Below, piece after piece: positions 12,501-20,396 of a DNA stretch of 64,000 nt. A program made the translations under genes and the position numbers. Origin of the DNA: Glycine soja (taxonomy: Eukaryota; Streptophyta; Magnoliopsida; Fabales; Fabaceae); the NCBI RefSeq assembly GCF_004193775.1, contig NC_041021.1:14217198-14281197 (forward strand). Direction: 5' to 3'. Within the stretch, counting starts at the first letter, position 1. Each line of letters starts with the position of its first letter. The notes beneath the pieces were generated by a model. The model saw only the letters and a program-made list of their open reading frames with translations, had not been told where the DNA came from and made no database searches.

Positions 12501-12749
12501 TGGCACACCCACATGCAATTGTTTTAGGACCCATATCGAAAGAAACCAAAACAAACAACTCAACCCCTTTCGAAAGGAATCAATTTATTGGTGGCAATGA
12601 AAAAAAATCCAAAACAGAAAAAAAAAGACAAAAGCAAAACCTTTTGGCTTCTTGGTGACGTAGTAATAGTAAGCGGTGCCACCAACAATGGCAACAAGAG
12701 CAACTGCCATGCTTATCATCTCTACCCTGTGACTCTGCGAAAATTCCAT
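413..12749 (-). CDS. CBR1: NADH-cytochrome b5 reductase, nine-exon gene
   Basis: This flavoenzyme moves electrons from NADH through FAD to cytochrome b5 and supports fatty-acid desaturation at the ER membrane. Nine exons join in frame to 278 codons, close to the length known for plant CBR1. Coding exons on the minus strand are 12641-12749, 11340-11481, 11052-11142, 10864-10941, 3858-3938, 3660-3749, 1030-1095, 752-838 and 413-505. Residues about 14-32 form a hydrophobic N-terminal anchor. KPYTPTTLD (residues 95-103) is the FAD-binding segment, [10 protein letters not shown] (158-167) the nucleotide-binding glycine loop, and CGPPPM (252-257) the NADH-site motif. I chose the ATG at 12749 because it opens the longest frame; an internal Met at codon 14 is the alternative. 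No stop or frameshift was found. Intron 4 is nearly 7 kb because of a nested Ty3/gypsy element, and intron 7 has a GC donor. Confidence 0.93.
752..838 (-). CDS. CBR1: CBR1 exon 8
   Basis: Codes [20 protein letters not shown] and FPAPASDIK, with CAG acceptor and GTAACT donor. Confidence 0.92.
1030..1095 (-). CDS. CBR1: CBR1 exon 7 (GC donor follows)
   Basis: Codes [20 protein letters not shown] plus NQ. The frame requires the exon to end at CAG, after which the sequence reads GCAATC, so the intron appears to be of the rarer GC-AG type. Confidence 0.9.
1580..1904 (+). pseudogene. LINE-type RNase H domain remnant inside CBR1 intron 6
   Basis: The plus frame reads [20 protein letters not shown], then DSKLAVEAV and a later GNSSADLLA segment. 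This is the plant RNase H-like domain found at the C-terminus of many non-LTR retrotransposons. Only the second half of the domain is present, with no reverse transcriptase upstream, so it is a truncated remnant. It lies antisense to CBR1. The following 120 bases, GC-richer than the intron, may be the element's 3' untranslated tail. It could also be a fragment of a host RNase H-like gene. Confidence 0.75.
1905..3659. other. Rest of CBR1 intron 6
   Basis: AT-rich intron sequence with stops in all frames. I saw no recognisable gene. Short ORFs here lack codon bias and family motifs. Confidence 0.5.
3660..3749 (-). CDS. CBR1: CBR1 exon 6
   Basis: Codes [20 protein letters not shown] and [10 protein letters not shown]. 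Acceptor is GAG|GTT and donor AAG|GTAAAT. Confidence 0.92.
3858..3938 (-). CDS. CBR1: CBR1 exon 5 (NADH glycine loop)
   Basis: Codes [20 protein letters not shown] and GITPMFQ, then GTATGT donor. The phase agrees with exons 4 and 6, so transcripts must splice over the inserted element. Confidence 0.93.
4219..4223. repeat. Target-site duplication, left copy (TTTTC)
   Basis: Direct repeat TTTTC immediately outside the element, matched at 9501-9505. Confidence 0.88.
4224..4607 (-). repeat. 3' LTR of the gypsy element
   Basis: Starts TGTTAGGCC on the minus strand and ends TCTATCA. Its partner is at 9077-9500. It contains a 17-base C homopolymer at 4391-4407 (plus strand), against eight C in the partner, and lacks a short duplication present there. 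Confidence 0.92.
4559..8353 (-). pseudogene. Gypsy pol (protease, RT, RNase H, integrase, chromodomain), broken
   Basis: Four overlapping or abutting frames (6740-8353, 6301-6768, 5675-6367, 4559-5662) show the usual Ty3 order. A zinc knuckle lies near 8100, protease [10 protein letters not shown] near 7870, and reverse transcriptase FFDDILVYS near 6830. RNase H TIETDAS is near 6420, an integrase HHCC zinc finger at about 5870-5740, the integrase core to about 5150, and a chromodomain ([20 protein letters not shown]) near 4700. Frameshifts separate the first three frames. An in-frame TGA at 5677-5675 ends the third just before the integrase core. The chromodomain is thought to guide integration to marked chromatin. 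Confidence 0.88.
4611..4624 (-). other. Polypurine tract
   Basis: CTTTTGGGGGGGAG precedes the 3' LTR on the minus strand, where plus-strand priming is expected. Confidence 0.75.
8452..9039 (-). pseudogene. Gypsy gag region, broken
   Basis: Two minus-strand frames. 8821-9039 codes a short helical N-terminal piece beginning [20 protein letters not shown]. 8452-8814 codes the gag core with [12 protein letters not shown] and the [13 protein letters not shown] signature of Retrotrans_gag. Stops separate the two frames and cut the second before the zinc knuckle, which lies in the next frame downstream ([14 protein letters not shown] near 8100). Gag would form the virus-like particle. Confidence 0.85.
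9063..9074 (-). other. Primer binding site (initiator Met tRNA)
   Basis: TGGTATCAGAGC on the minus strand, two bases after the 5' LTR. This is the standard plant retrotransposon priming site for initiator methionine tRNA. Confidence 0.9.
9077..9500 (-). repeat. 5' LTR of the gypsy element
   Basis: Partner of the LTR at 4224-4607 and 40 bases longer, mainly because of a partial tandem duplication around 9320-9375. Its 3' end reads TCTATGA, so the usual terminal CA has mutated to GA. Confidence 0.92.
9501..9505. repeat. Target-site duplication, right copy (TTTTC)
   Basis: Matches 4219-4223, confirming the element boundaries and a normal integration event. Confidence 0.88.
9506..10526. other. 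Remainder of CBR1 intron 4, left of the inverted repeat
   Basis: AT-rich intron sequence beyond the gypsy insertion. No coding or repeat feature recognised. Confidence 0.5.
10527..10588. repeat. Perfect 22-bp inverted repeat in CBR1 intron 4
   Basis: The arm at 10527-10548 is the exact reverse complement of 10567-10588, with an 18-base spacer that offers three further G:C pairs. In RNA it would fold to a strong hairpin. No TSD or known transposon end was recognised at its edges. Confidence 0.9.
10864..10941 (-). CDS. CBR1: CBR1 exon 4
   Basis: Codes [20 protein letters not shown] through AVKGPK, in phase 0 on both sides. It is followed by the long intron 4 that carries the gypsy element. 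Confidence 0.93.
11052..11142 (-). CDS. CBR1: CBR1 exon 3 (FAD motif)
   Basis: Codes [20 protein letters not shown] and on to FELVVK, including the FAD-binding KPYTPT segment. It is flanked by CAG acceptor and AAG|GTTATT donor. Confidence 0.93.
11340..11481 (-). CDS. CBR1: CBR1 exon 2
   Basis: Starts after a TAG acceptor and codes [20 protein letters not shown] through PIGQHISC, the start of the FAD-binding barrel. It ends AG|GT, splitting an Arg codon completed by exon 3. Confidence 0.92.
11545..12405. repeat. Direct duplication within CBR1 intron 1
   Basis: Two diverged copies, about 11545-12072 and 12163-12405, share the order GGTAACAAAA, ATCCCAACTTAACTTTGATA, AGTTTCTRCACACA and CAATTAAAAATGTCCCTTT. 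The first copy is longer because it holds the MITE-like insert at 11630-11917. Confidence 0.75.
11630..11917. mobile_element. MITE-like element (Stowaway/Mariner type candidate)
   Basis: About 288 bases between imperfect terminal inverted repeats. The left end reads TCCATCTGATCTTATATATA and the inverted right end TCCCTCCGATATTATTTAGA; they match at 23 of 28 positions including AAGACCCAA. The element is AT-rich without ORFs and sits in only one copy of the intron 1 duplication, as expected for an insertion. A clean TA TSD is not evident. Confidence 0.55.
12641..12749 (-). CDS. CBR1: CBR1 exon 1 (start codon, membrane anchor)
   Basis: Codes residues 1-36 plus one base. It begins [20 protein letters not shown] and ends KKPK before a GT donor at 12640-12639. 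The hydrophobic run [16 protein letters not shown] is the predicted ER anchor. Confidence 0.88.
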
Positions 12750-13187
12750 TTTTGAGATCTGGGATTTTTTCCAACGATGATAAATGGGTTCTTCTTTCTT
12801 CTTTTGGTCGAAAGCTTATTATTGGTTTTTGGTCAAAATGGTTGCAACTTGCAATGATGAAAATTTATATGCCTTGTAGCAACAATACAAGTTGCTTGCT
12901 TGCTTGCGTGCGCCATCTCTCTCTCGCATCAAGCTTTATATTATTCTCTTTAAATGGATTTTATTAATTACACTCTTGGTTGGGAATTGGGATAAACTGT
13001 CACTTTAATTGCTCAACTTTTAATAAATGTTAAATTTAGTTGCTTCAATTTATAATTTTATAAAAGTTTTAATTTGATCTATAATATTTTAAAAAAAATA
13101 TTATTTATTTAAATCATTGATGTCACCTAAAATATAATAAAACAATAAAGTAAATAATATTTTTTTTTATTAAACTAGGGGTTAAAA
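12750..13187. other. CBR1 upstream region
   Basis: Contains the 5' leader and presumptive promoter of CBR1. It becomes very AT-rich toward 13187, where the large MULE begins. The MULE end is thus within about 450 bases of the CBR1 start codon. Confidence 0.5.
12934..12940 (-). promoter_or_regulatory. Candidate TATA box of CBR1
   Basis: TATAAAG lies about 185 bases upstream of the ATG on the minus strand. It is followed by a GAGAGAGA tract, a common plant 5' leader feature. No transcript evidence is available. Confidence 0.4.
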
Positions 13188-13196
13188 TAAAAAGGA
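13188..13196. repeat. 9-bp TSD of the large MULE, left copy
   Basis: TAAAAAGGA, identical to 35675-35683. Confidence 0.87.
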
Positions 13197-13241
13197 GGGC
13201 GTTACTTGAGACATCCAACAATTTTGTTGGGGCACCAGCAA
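13197..13241 (+). repeat. Left terminal inverted repeat of the large MULE
   Basis: Imperfect match to the reverse complement of 35630-35674, including TTGTTGGGGCACC against TTGCTGGGGCACC. Confidence 0.8.
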
Positions 13242-13734
13242 CGTTGGTGAAAGGGCTAAAATGTCCTTCATTATTTTGTTATAAAAGGTTAAAGTGACTT
13301 GTCCATACGAGTCATTATTCATTTTTCTCTCGCACCGCTTTCTTCTTCTTCTACCTTGGTTCTTCGTCTTCCTCTTTTTTCTGGCACTCCTTGTTCATCT
13401 TCGTCTTTCCTCCAGTGCTGCTTGATCTTCCTCTTTCCTCCATATCTTCGTTGTTGCTACTGCATTGTTCGTGGTAATTGGTTGTTGCTACTGCATTGTT
13501 GTTGGTGATCCTTTCATTTCGTCTTCTTGGTGGGTCGTGGTCCGTTGTTGGTGATTGTTCTTCCTTTCATTTCTTTTGTCGCCATTGAGGTTAGTATTCT
13601 CCTTCTCCATATGTTTGTGCCATGTAATGTTGTGTGTTGATTTCTATTGTGGCTACTTCGATTTGTTGTTGTTTGAAGTGCATCAATGGTGGAAACAAAT
13701 TTTTTTTCGAAATAAAAACCCATATGGATTGATA

Positions 13735-13755
13735 ATCCGTATGGTTCATACGGAT
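13735..13755. repeat. Subterminal palindrome of the large MULE, left
   Basis: ATCCGTATG and CATACGGAT arms around GTT. The same 21 bases occur at 35268-35288 and related units follow there to about 35395. Confidence 0.85.
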
Positions 13756-13979
13756 TACGGATTAATGATCCTTATGATTTTTTTTTCTTTTATATTGCTT
13801 TGTAGTGTGGTTATGTTTTGTAATATTTTTTGAAATTTGATAATGTATTGATTTTTTATCATTTATATTCTTATTTGGTCAATGTTATTTTTTATATAAT
13901 GTTTTTTATTATGCTGCGTGGGGTTATTTTTATTATGCTGTATGAATTAGTTTTTGTGATTTATTTGTTATGTATATTA

Positions 13980-14940
13980 ATATAAGATCAGAGTAGATTA
14001 GATTTCCAAAACTAAGATTAAGATTAGATTAGATTTCAAAAACTAAGACTAAGATTAGATTAGATTTCCAAAAGTAATACTAGATTAGTTTTCCCAAAAT
14101 ATTAAATTAAAATATTGTAATATTATATTTGTTTAACGTTAAAAAATTGAAACAAATAATTAAATTTGCTAGTTATGAAAAAATATTGAAATGATAAAAA
14201 ATATTTAAAACAATTTAAATTTGTTAGTTATAAAAATAATCAAAACAAATATAAAATTTGCTAGTTATAAAATTTTAAATTATTTTAACTTGTTATACAC
14301 ACTATTGAAACAAATATTTGGAATGTATAACAAAGTTGTAAGTTATAAAAAATAACTGAAATAAAATTTTTAAATATATTAAATTTTTTAGTTATAAATA
14401 ATATTGTCATAAAAATTTAAAAGATTTCAAAATTGTTAGTTAGTTTTTAAAAATTAATTGAAACGAAAATGTATATGAAAATTTTGATGAAACAAAAATT
14501 TTAATTTTAAAATATGATTGAAATAAAATTTTAGAATATATTATTTTATTAGTTATAAAAAATATTGAAACCAAAATTTAAAATTTTTACAAATAATATA
14601 ATTCAATTTTGTTAGTTTGATAAATTTTTTGAACAAACATTGAAAATAATTTAATTTTGTTAGTTTTACAAAAGCTTGGAACAAATATTTAAAATAAAAA
14701 AATTGTTAGTTAGTTTAAAACAAATGTTGAAACAAATATTTAAAATAATTTTAAAATGTTAGCTAGATTAAAAGAATTATTGAAACAAATGTTTAAAATA
14801 ATTTAATATTGTTAGTCAGTTTAAAACAATTGTTGAAATAAATATTTAAAATTTATTTTAAAACAATTATTGAAACAAATATTTAAAATAATTAAAAATT
14901 GTTTGTTAGTTTAAAACGATTGTTGAAACAAAAATACACA
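13980..14940. repeat. Decayed AT-rich tandem repeats upstream of the PMD gene
   Basis: About 13985-14090 repeats AGATTAGATTAGATTTCCAA units. About 14120-14940 repeats a diverged unit of roughly 60-70 bases built from TTGTTAGTTTAAAACAATTG and TTGAAACAAATATTTAAAAT. Copies differ by many substitutions and indels, so the array is old. Confidence 0.7.
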
Positions 14941-16794
14941 ATAATTTTAATAATATTGTGCAGCGGTTAGAACTAGAGGTCTTGGTCGTGCTTTAGGCAG
15001 AGCAATAGGAAAAGTCCTGGGAGGAGACAAGCGAGTGATAATGATAATGATGGCCCCAGCGGCGAAGACCTACCGCATTGCTCGCAAGCAGCGACAGCAA
15101 GAGCGTGTTGTTGAGGATTCTCCTACGGCTACAGAGGAATTGTACGAAGAGCAGCAAGAAGCACCTGTTGAGGATCGTTCTACTGATGTTGAGGGTTTTC
15201 TAGGCGGATCCCATGACACATCAGTTCTGAGAGATTATGAAAATCATATTGCTATCAGAATATGGAATGGAGAGGTTTGTATTTTTTAAAAAACAAAAAA
15301 CACGTAATTTACAACTTAATAATATTTTTACATGGTCAATATTAATATTTGCAGGAACGTCCTGAGTTGAAGTTATCTTCCCATGAAAGGAAGATGGCTA
15401 AGTTCAGGAGGTTGGCTCTAGAGATTGAAGGCCTTGTGGCTGTTAGCGGACTAAGTCCTGTGATCGCATGTTCCCTAGATACGGGCGATCGAAGACTAAT
15501 GTTCGCTTTTGTGGAACGTTGGCATAAGGAAACTAGTAGTTTCCATTTGCCCGTCGGAGAGGTGACTATCACCTTGGATGACGTGGCATTGTTGCTACAT
15601 TTGCCTATCGTAGGAGCATTCCACAGCTTTGAGCAACTTCATGTCGGTGATGCTGTCGAGATGTTGGTTGAATTACTCGAGGTTAGCGCTACAAAGGCGA
15701 GAGCTAAGACGATTCAATGTCATGGCTCTTATGTTCGACTGTCGTGGCTACAAGACGTGTATCAAATGAAGATCAATGCATGTCACTAGATTGTAGTAGC
15801 ACAAGCATAGTTGTTGCATCTGCTTGGATGCACACTCTTTGCTAACAAGAGTGCCACACACGTGCACGTGGTATTCTTGGATGCACTATGTGACTTGACG
15901 CAGAGTGCGACTTATGCTTGGGGCGCTGCTGCACTTGTGCACATGTATGATAATTTAAATGAGGTGTCGAAAAGCACGGCGAGGCAGCTTGCAGGATATA
16001 TCACCCCGTTACAGGTTAGTTAACATGTTACAAAAAATATTTTTCATCGGCGTTGATTATTATATTTTGTCATGTATTTTAATGAATATGTTTGCAAAAT
16101 ATATTTAGTGTTGGATCTACAAGCATTTTTCGTCTGTTGGCTCTGCCCTAGCTGCCGAGGATTATGATGAGAGGAGATCATGCACATGCCAATGGATCTC
16201 TGGCAAGGCATTGCCCGTGTCGACATATCACAGGTGTCTGGACAGACTAACCCCTGACGTAGTGTGTTGGATTCCATATGGTGATCATCGCTCATTTAGA
16301 GAATTTGAGGTCATCACGTTTTTCGGCCATCTCAGATGGGGTCCCTTGACGGTCATTCACTGACCAGAGAAGGTGGTACGACAGTTTGGATACATCCAGA
16401 CTATTCCGCCACATCTTGCTACGCCTTCAGTTTCTTTTGAAGAGATGGACGATAGATGGATGCAATTCAGTGACTACATTGCACCTGTAGGAAAAATTTG
16501 TGTAGTGTCTGGCCAGTGTTCGCCATATTACATGGATTGGTTCTACATGATATCACACCTATTCATGAGTTCGACACAGCTAGGGGATCCTCCTAGAGTT
16601 TCGCTGGTTCAGCAATATGACACATTTGTTGAACCAGATGTGCATCAACAACCGGTGGCGGCAGCGACACTTAATAAGGCAGACGCTGATGTGCATCATC
16701 TTGGACATGCAGTGGTAATTTATTTTTTTTGGTATTTTGTGTTTGTTGTTTTCTTTTCTTTTCTTTTTTTTACTATCAATTGTTATGTTTGTTT

Positions 16795-18410
16795 TGTGGA
16801 AGCAATGTTTTCCAAGTTTATTTTGATGATGCCAAAAACTCAAGTCAAGAATCAAGAGTCAAGCAAGTTTCAAGAATCAAAGAGTTGTTCAATCAAAGCA
16901 AGTTTCAAGAATCAAGATTAAAAGTGAAGATTCAAGAGAAGACTCAATTAAGATAAGTATTAAAAGAGTTTTTCAAAATATTGAATAGCACAATTTTGTT
17001 CAAGAGAATTTTTCAAAGAAAAATATTTTGCCAAGAGTTTTACTCTCTCGTAATCGATTACCATAAGGCAGTAATCGATTACCAGTAGCCAACATTCTTT
17101 TCAAACTAATTTACAAAGCTGTAATCGATTACCATAAGCATGTAATCAATTACCAATGTTTTAAAACGTTAGATTTCAAATTTCAAGAGTCACAACTTGT
17201 GATAAAATAGTTTCAAACTTGTGTTATCGATTACACAATATATGTAATCGATTACCAGTGTTTCTAACCATTTTGATTTTCAAATTTAAACATGAAGAGT
17301 CACATCTGTTGATGTGTAATCGATTACACTATGATGGTAATCGATTACTAGTGACTTATTTTGAAAAATAAATTACCAAAAGTCACAATTCTTAAAGTGA
17401 CTTGTTTCTGAAGATTTTTTCAAAAGTCACAACCTTTAAGTGACTAGTTTTCAAAAAGACTTACAACTTTTAAAGTGACTAGTTTTTCAAAAGAGTCACA
17501 ACTTTTAAAGTGACTAGTTTTAAAGAAATTGCCAAGAGTCACAAACTTTAACTTGAGTCATCAAATGATTATAAATGTGACCATGGCACGAATTTCAAAG
17601 AGAGATTCCTTTCATTCAAAAAGAGAACTTTCAAATTTCTTTCATTCATTCAAAGCATTCTTCTAAGAGTTTTTGTTCAATACTTTCTTTATTCAAGAAA
17701 AGTTCATTGGCCAAAAACTTGTGCTATTCTTTTTCTTCATTCCCTCTTCCTCTTGCCAAAAGATTCAAAGGACTAACCGCCTGAGAATTCTTTTGATTCT
17801 TCCTCTTCCCTTTAAACAAAAGATTTCAAAGGACTAACCGCCTGAGATATCTTTTGTTTCCCCTTACAAAGATTCAAGGGACTAACCGTCTAAGAATTCT
17901 TTGTCTTAATACATTGGAGGGTACATCTTTTGTGGTACAAGTAAAGCGTACATCTACTTGGGTTGTAATACTGAGAACAAGAGAGGGTACATCTCTTGTG
18001 GATCAGTTCAAGTGGAGGGTACATCCACTTGGTTGTTCAAAGAGAACAAGGGAGGGTACATCCCTTGTGGATCTTTGCTTGTAAAGGATTTTACAAGGTT
18101 ATTGGAAATCTCAAGAACCAGTGGTTGCTTGGGGACTGGATGTAGGCACGGGTTGTTGCCGAACCAGTATAAAAACTTGTGTTTGTTTTCTTCTTCCCTA
18201 CACTCTTTACTTTTCCGCTGTGTACTTTTTATTTTCGTTTTACTTTTGTCTAAGTTATTGTTTCTGTTCTTTACTTTCTCATAACTTAGTAGTAAAGCCT
18301 AATTGAATCTAGTAATATTAAGAAGGATAAATTTTTAATTAGTCAAGACACATTAATAATTATTTCAACCCCTCCCCTTCTTAATTATTCTGAGGCCACT
18401 TGATCCAACA
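16795..18410 (+). mobile_element. Solo LTR A (hairpin-rich family), in the last PMD intron
   Basis: Begins TGTGGAAGCAATG and ends GATCCAACA, with a 5-bp TSD TGTTT at 16790-16794 and 18411-18415. No internal retrotransposon region is present, so it is a solo LTR left by recombination. It carries pairs of GTAATCGATTAC palindromes (17040-17350), hairpin series (17757-18097) and a segment (GGACTGGATGTAGGCAC, then CCGAACCAGTATAAAA) shared with the LTRs at 36128-37407 and 54145-55248. It is also transcriptionally aligned with the PMD gene. Confidence 0.87.
17757..18097 (+). repeat. Hairpin series in solo LTR A
   Basis: Three long-loop units at 17757-17904 have stems CAAAAGA/TCTTTTG, ACAAAAGAT/ATCTTTTGT and ACAAAGA/TCTTTGT around a shared loop GGACTAACCGCCTGAGA. 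Three short-loop units follow: CAAGAGA/TCTCTTG (17978-17998), CAAGTGGA/TCCACTTG (18009-18031) and CAAGGGA/TCCCTTG (18047-18067), all with loop GGGTACA. A last hairpin CTTGTAAA/TTTACAAG is at 18078-18097. Stems vary but remain paired. Confidence 0.88.
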
Positions 18411-18779
18411 TGTTTTTTTCACTTGCTAGGATGCTTTTGCGGCAATTGTTGATAAGTTGAAGAGGCTACTAAACCAGAGGATCCTGACCAATGGAACAAA
18501 AGCCTATATTGTTGCTGAAGAGTGTGTGGGCATCACAAGAAGATTCATTCGCCAACCAGTATTAGCTCACAGATCAAGGCATAGGAGGCGGACGAACGTT
18601 CATTGAAGTTGTTGTTTTTTATTTGCGCTATACATGTTATTTGTTATTTTTTAGATAATATATTTTTTTCGTACACATTAGTTAAAAATTAGGACATTGT
18701 GAATGATTGTGTTGTGTAGATAGTTTTGACTGGTTTGCATGTTTGATATGCCTTTCAAAGGCTCAAAAATAGAGGAGAA

Positions 18780-19300
18780 AACGAACTTCGCTTTCTGCAT
18801 TTTTTTGGAAAACGCGATGAATTCACTAAGCGTGCATGTTGCGCTAAGCGAGTTCGTCAATATTGCTGGAATATATGCATTTTCAGACGAACTCGCTAAG
18901 CACACCTACTGCGCTAAGCGAGTTCATCTTTTGGGGATGAACATTCATCTTCCTAATGAGATACCTGTGGCTAAGCGGGGCTGATTCGCTCAGCCCAGGT
19001 AACTTAGTCAATTTTTTGTTGAAGTAGCCTATCTGGGCTAAGCTCATTTCGTTGCGACAACCATTGGGTTAAGCGAGCCTAGCTCGCTAAGTCCACATAC
19101 TTAGTGAAATTTCTGAAATTCATGGTGCCGTTAAGCGCAACCCCGCTGAGCTTAGCGCATATCTTTTGCGGTCTTGATTCGGCTAAAGCGCACCCTGTTG
19201 CACTAAGTCGAAGTGTTATATTTCTGAGTGTGCGCTAAGCGAGCTATATCCTGCTAAGCACCCATCATCAATTTCAGCAACTTGAATAAATGTAGTCTAA
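18780..19300. repeat. CGCTAAGCG-type motif cluster (plus Athila-like piece)
   Basis: Many copies of GCTAAGCGAG and its reverse complement or one-base variants, spaced irregularly by about 20-40 bases. Confidence 0.8.
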
Positions 19301-19328
19301 GGTGAATTTTGAGTTCTTTTCATTACAG

Positions 19329-19469
19329 ATGGCATCGAGAAAAAGGAAAACCAGGGCCAAAGTAGATGACATCCCTTCATCATCTACTCCAGCGCCTCCG
19401 TCTGCATCAGCAGGACCAGATGCCCAAAGCTCCCAAATGACAACCACTATGCTGCAAAGCTTATTCTAG
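19329..19469 (+). pseudogene. Internally deleted copy of the Athila-like third ORF
   Basis: Starts MASRKRKTRAKVDDIPSSST and ends TMLQSLF before TAG, 46 residues. Its first residues match the start of the minus-strand ORF at 21878-23085 (MASRKRK), and the rest matches that ORF's C-terminal Pro/Ser-rich linker and MLQS segment. About two-thirds of the middle is gone. Confidence 0.7.
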
Positions 19470-20382
19470 GGACAGGTTATTATTATGTAAAGCCATGGTG
19501 AAGTATACAAGCCAATTGTATGAATGCGGACATGATGAAGGCCATGGTTGTATATACAAGCCAATTGACCAAAAAGCTTACCTTGAATTATAATTGTATC
19601 CTTTGCACCCTTTGTGAGCTAAATTACATTTTCAAAATTGAACCCTAAACTTGAATGAATATCTCCAGATACCTTGCTTAGATTCTAGGAGAGCAGATGG
19701 TTTAAGGCAATTTGCCCCAAATTTGGGGGAGTTAACCGGGATATAAAGTGGAAGGCCAAGCACATCAGCACACACAACAAATAAGTTGTGTTAAAAAAAA
19801 GAGAGAAGCAATCAAAGAAAGTATGTGTTGTTGTAATAAGGTCAAATACAAGTTAAAGTGAAAGGCTAGTGAGTAAGCTAATTGCATTGAAAAGACTACT
19901 TGGATAAGTCTGGGATTTGTGCTCTCTTAGAATCTAAGCCTTTGAATCCTAGAAAAACCAATTATTTTTGTAGCCAAGACTCACTACAAGCCTGTGAAAG
20001 TCCTTCCGATTCTGTTTATGCATTTATGACTTTATGGCTTGAGATGAAGTTCAAAGATTGGACCTCTTGCTAGTTGTTGTTGATGAATAGCTTAAACACT
20101 TGTGTTTGAGTGAAACAGTAGCCGTGAGACTGTGGTTTAAGTTACTTTCCTTGATATTTGTCTTATGCCTAACTTCAATTAATTGTGGACATACATCATG
20201 TTCTTCTCTTTGAATAACTACATGCTTTGTGAAAGACAATTGATGAGAGCATTTTGCTTCATTCTATTATCATGCAATCAATAGTTTTTGTTGCATACAC
20301 CTTTGTACATAGTCACTGCATATTCTTGTCACTTGGGGATTAGTGAGTTGTTCTTTATTTGCTTGAGGACAAGCAAAACTAT

Positions 20383-20396
20383 AAATTTGGGGGAGT
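20383..20396 (+). other. Polypurine tract before 3' LTR
   Basis: AAATTTGGGGGAGT adjoins TGTTAGTCG, the LTR start. Confidence 0.75.

Larger units (their letters stand above)
14966..18606 (+). pseudogene. Plant mobile domain (PMD / MAIN-like) pseudogene carried by the MULE
   Basis: Four exons fit plant splice rules: 14966-15274, 15355-16014, 16109-16714 and 18430-18606. They read VRTRGLGRALGRAIGK, GGSHDTSVLRDYENHIAIRI, KLSSHERKMAKFRRLALEIE, then WIYKHFSSVGSALAAEDYDE and KLKRLLNQRI to a TGA at 18604-18606. The family comprises the transposon-associated plant mobile domain and its domesticated relatives (MAIN, MAIL). Expected features are the LTLDDV-like stretch (here VTITLDDVALLLHLPIVGAF) and the later PPHLATPS. 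The start codon is missing (GCG before GTT). In-frame stops occur at 15787, 15808 and 16361. A solo LTR sits in the last intron. It is a dead copy; the PMD's biochemical role is unknown. Confidence 0.85.

Noticed and set aside
12359..12658. Lysine-rich 99-residue ORF
   Set aside because: It lies antisense in CBR1 intron 1 and runs on poly-A tracts.
17978..18067. CRISPR-like repeat array
   Set aside because: Units are hairpins with variable stems inside a plant LTR, spacers are not unique, and there are no cas genes.
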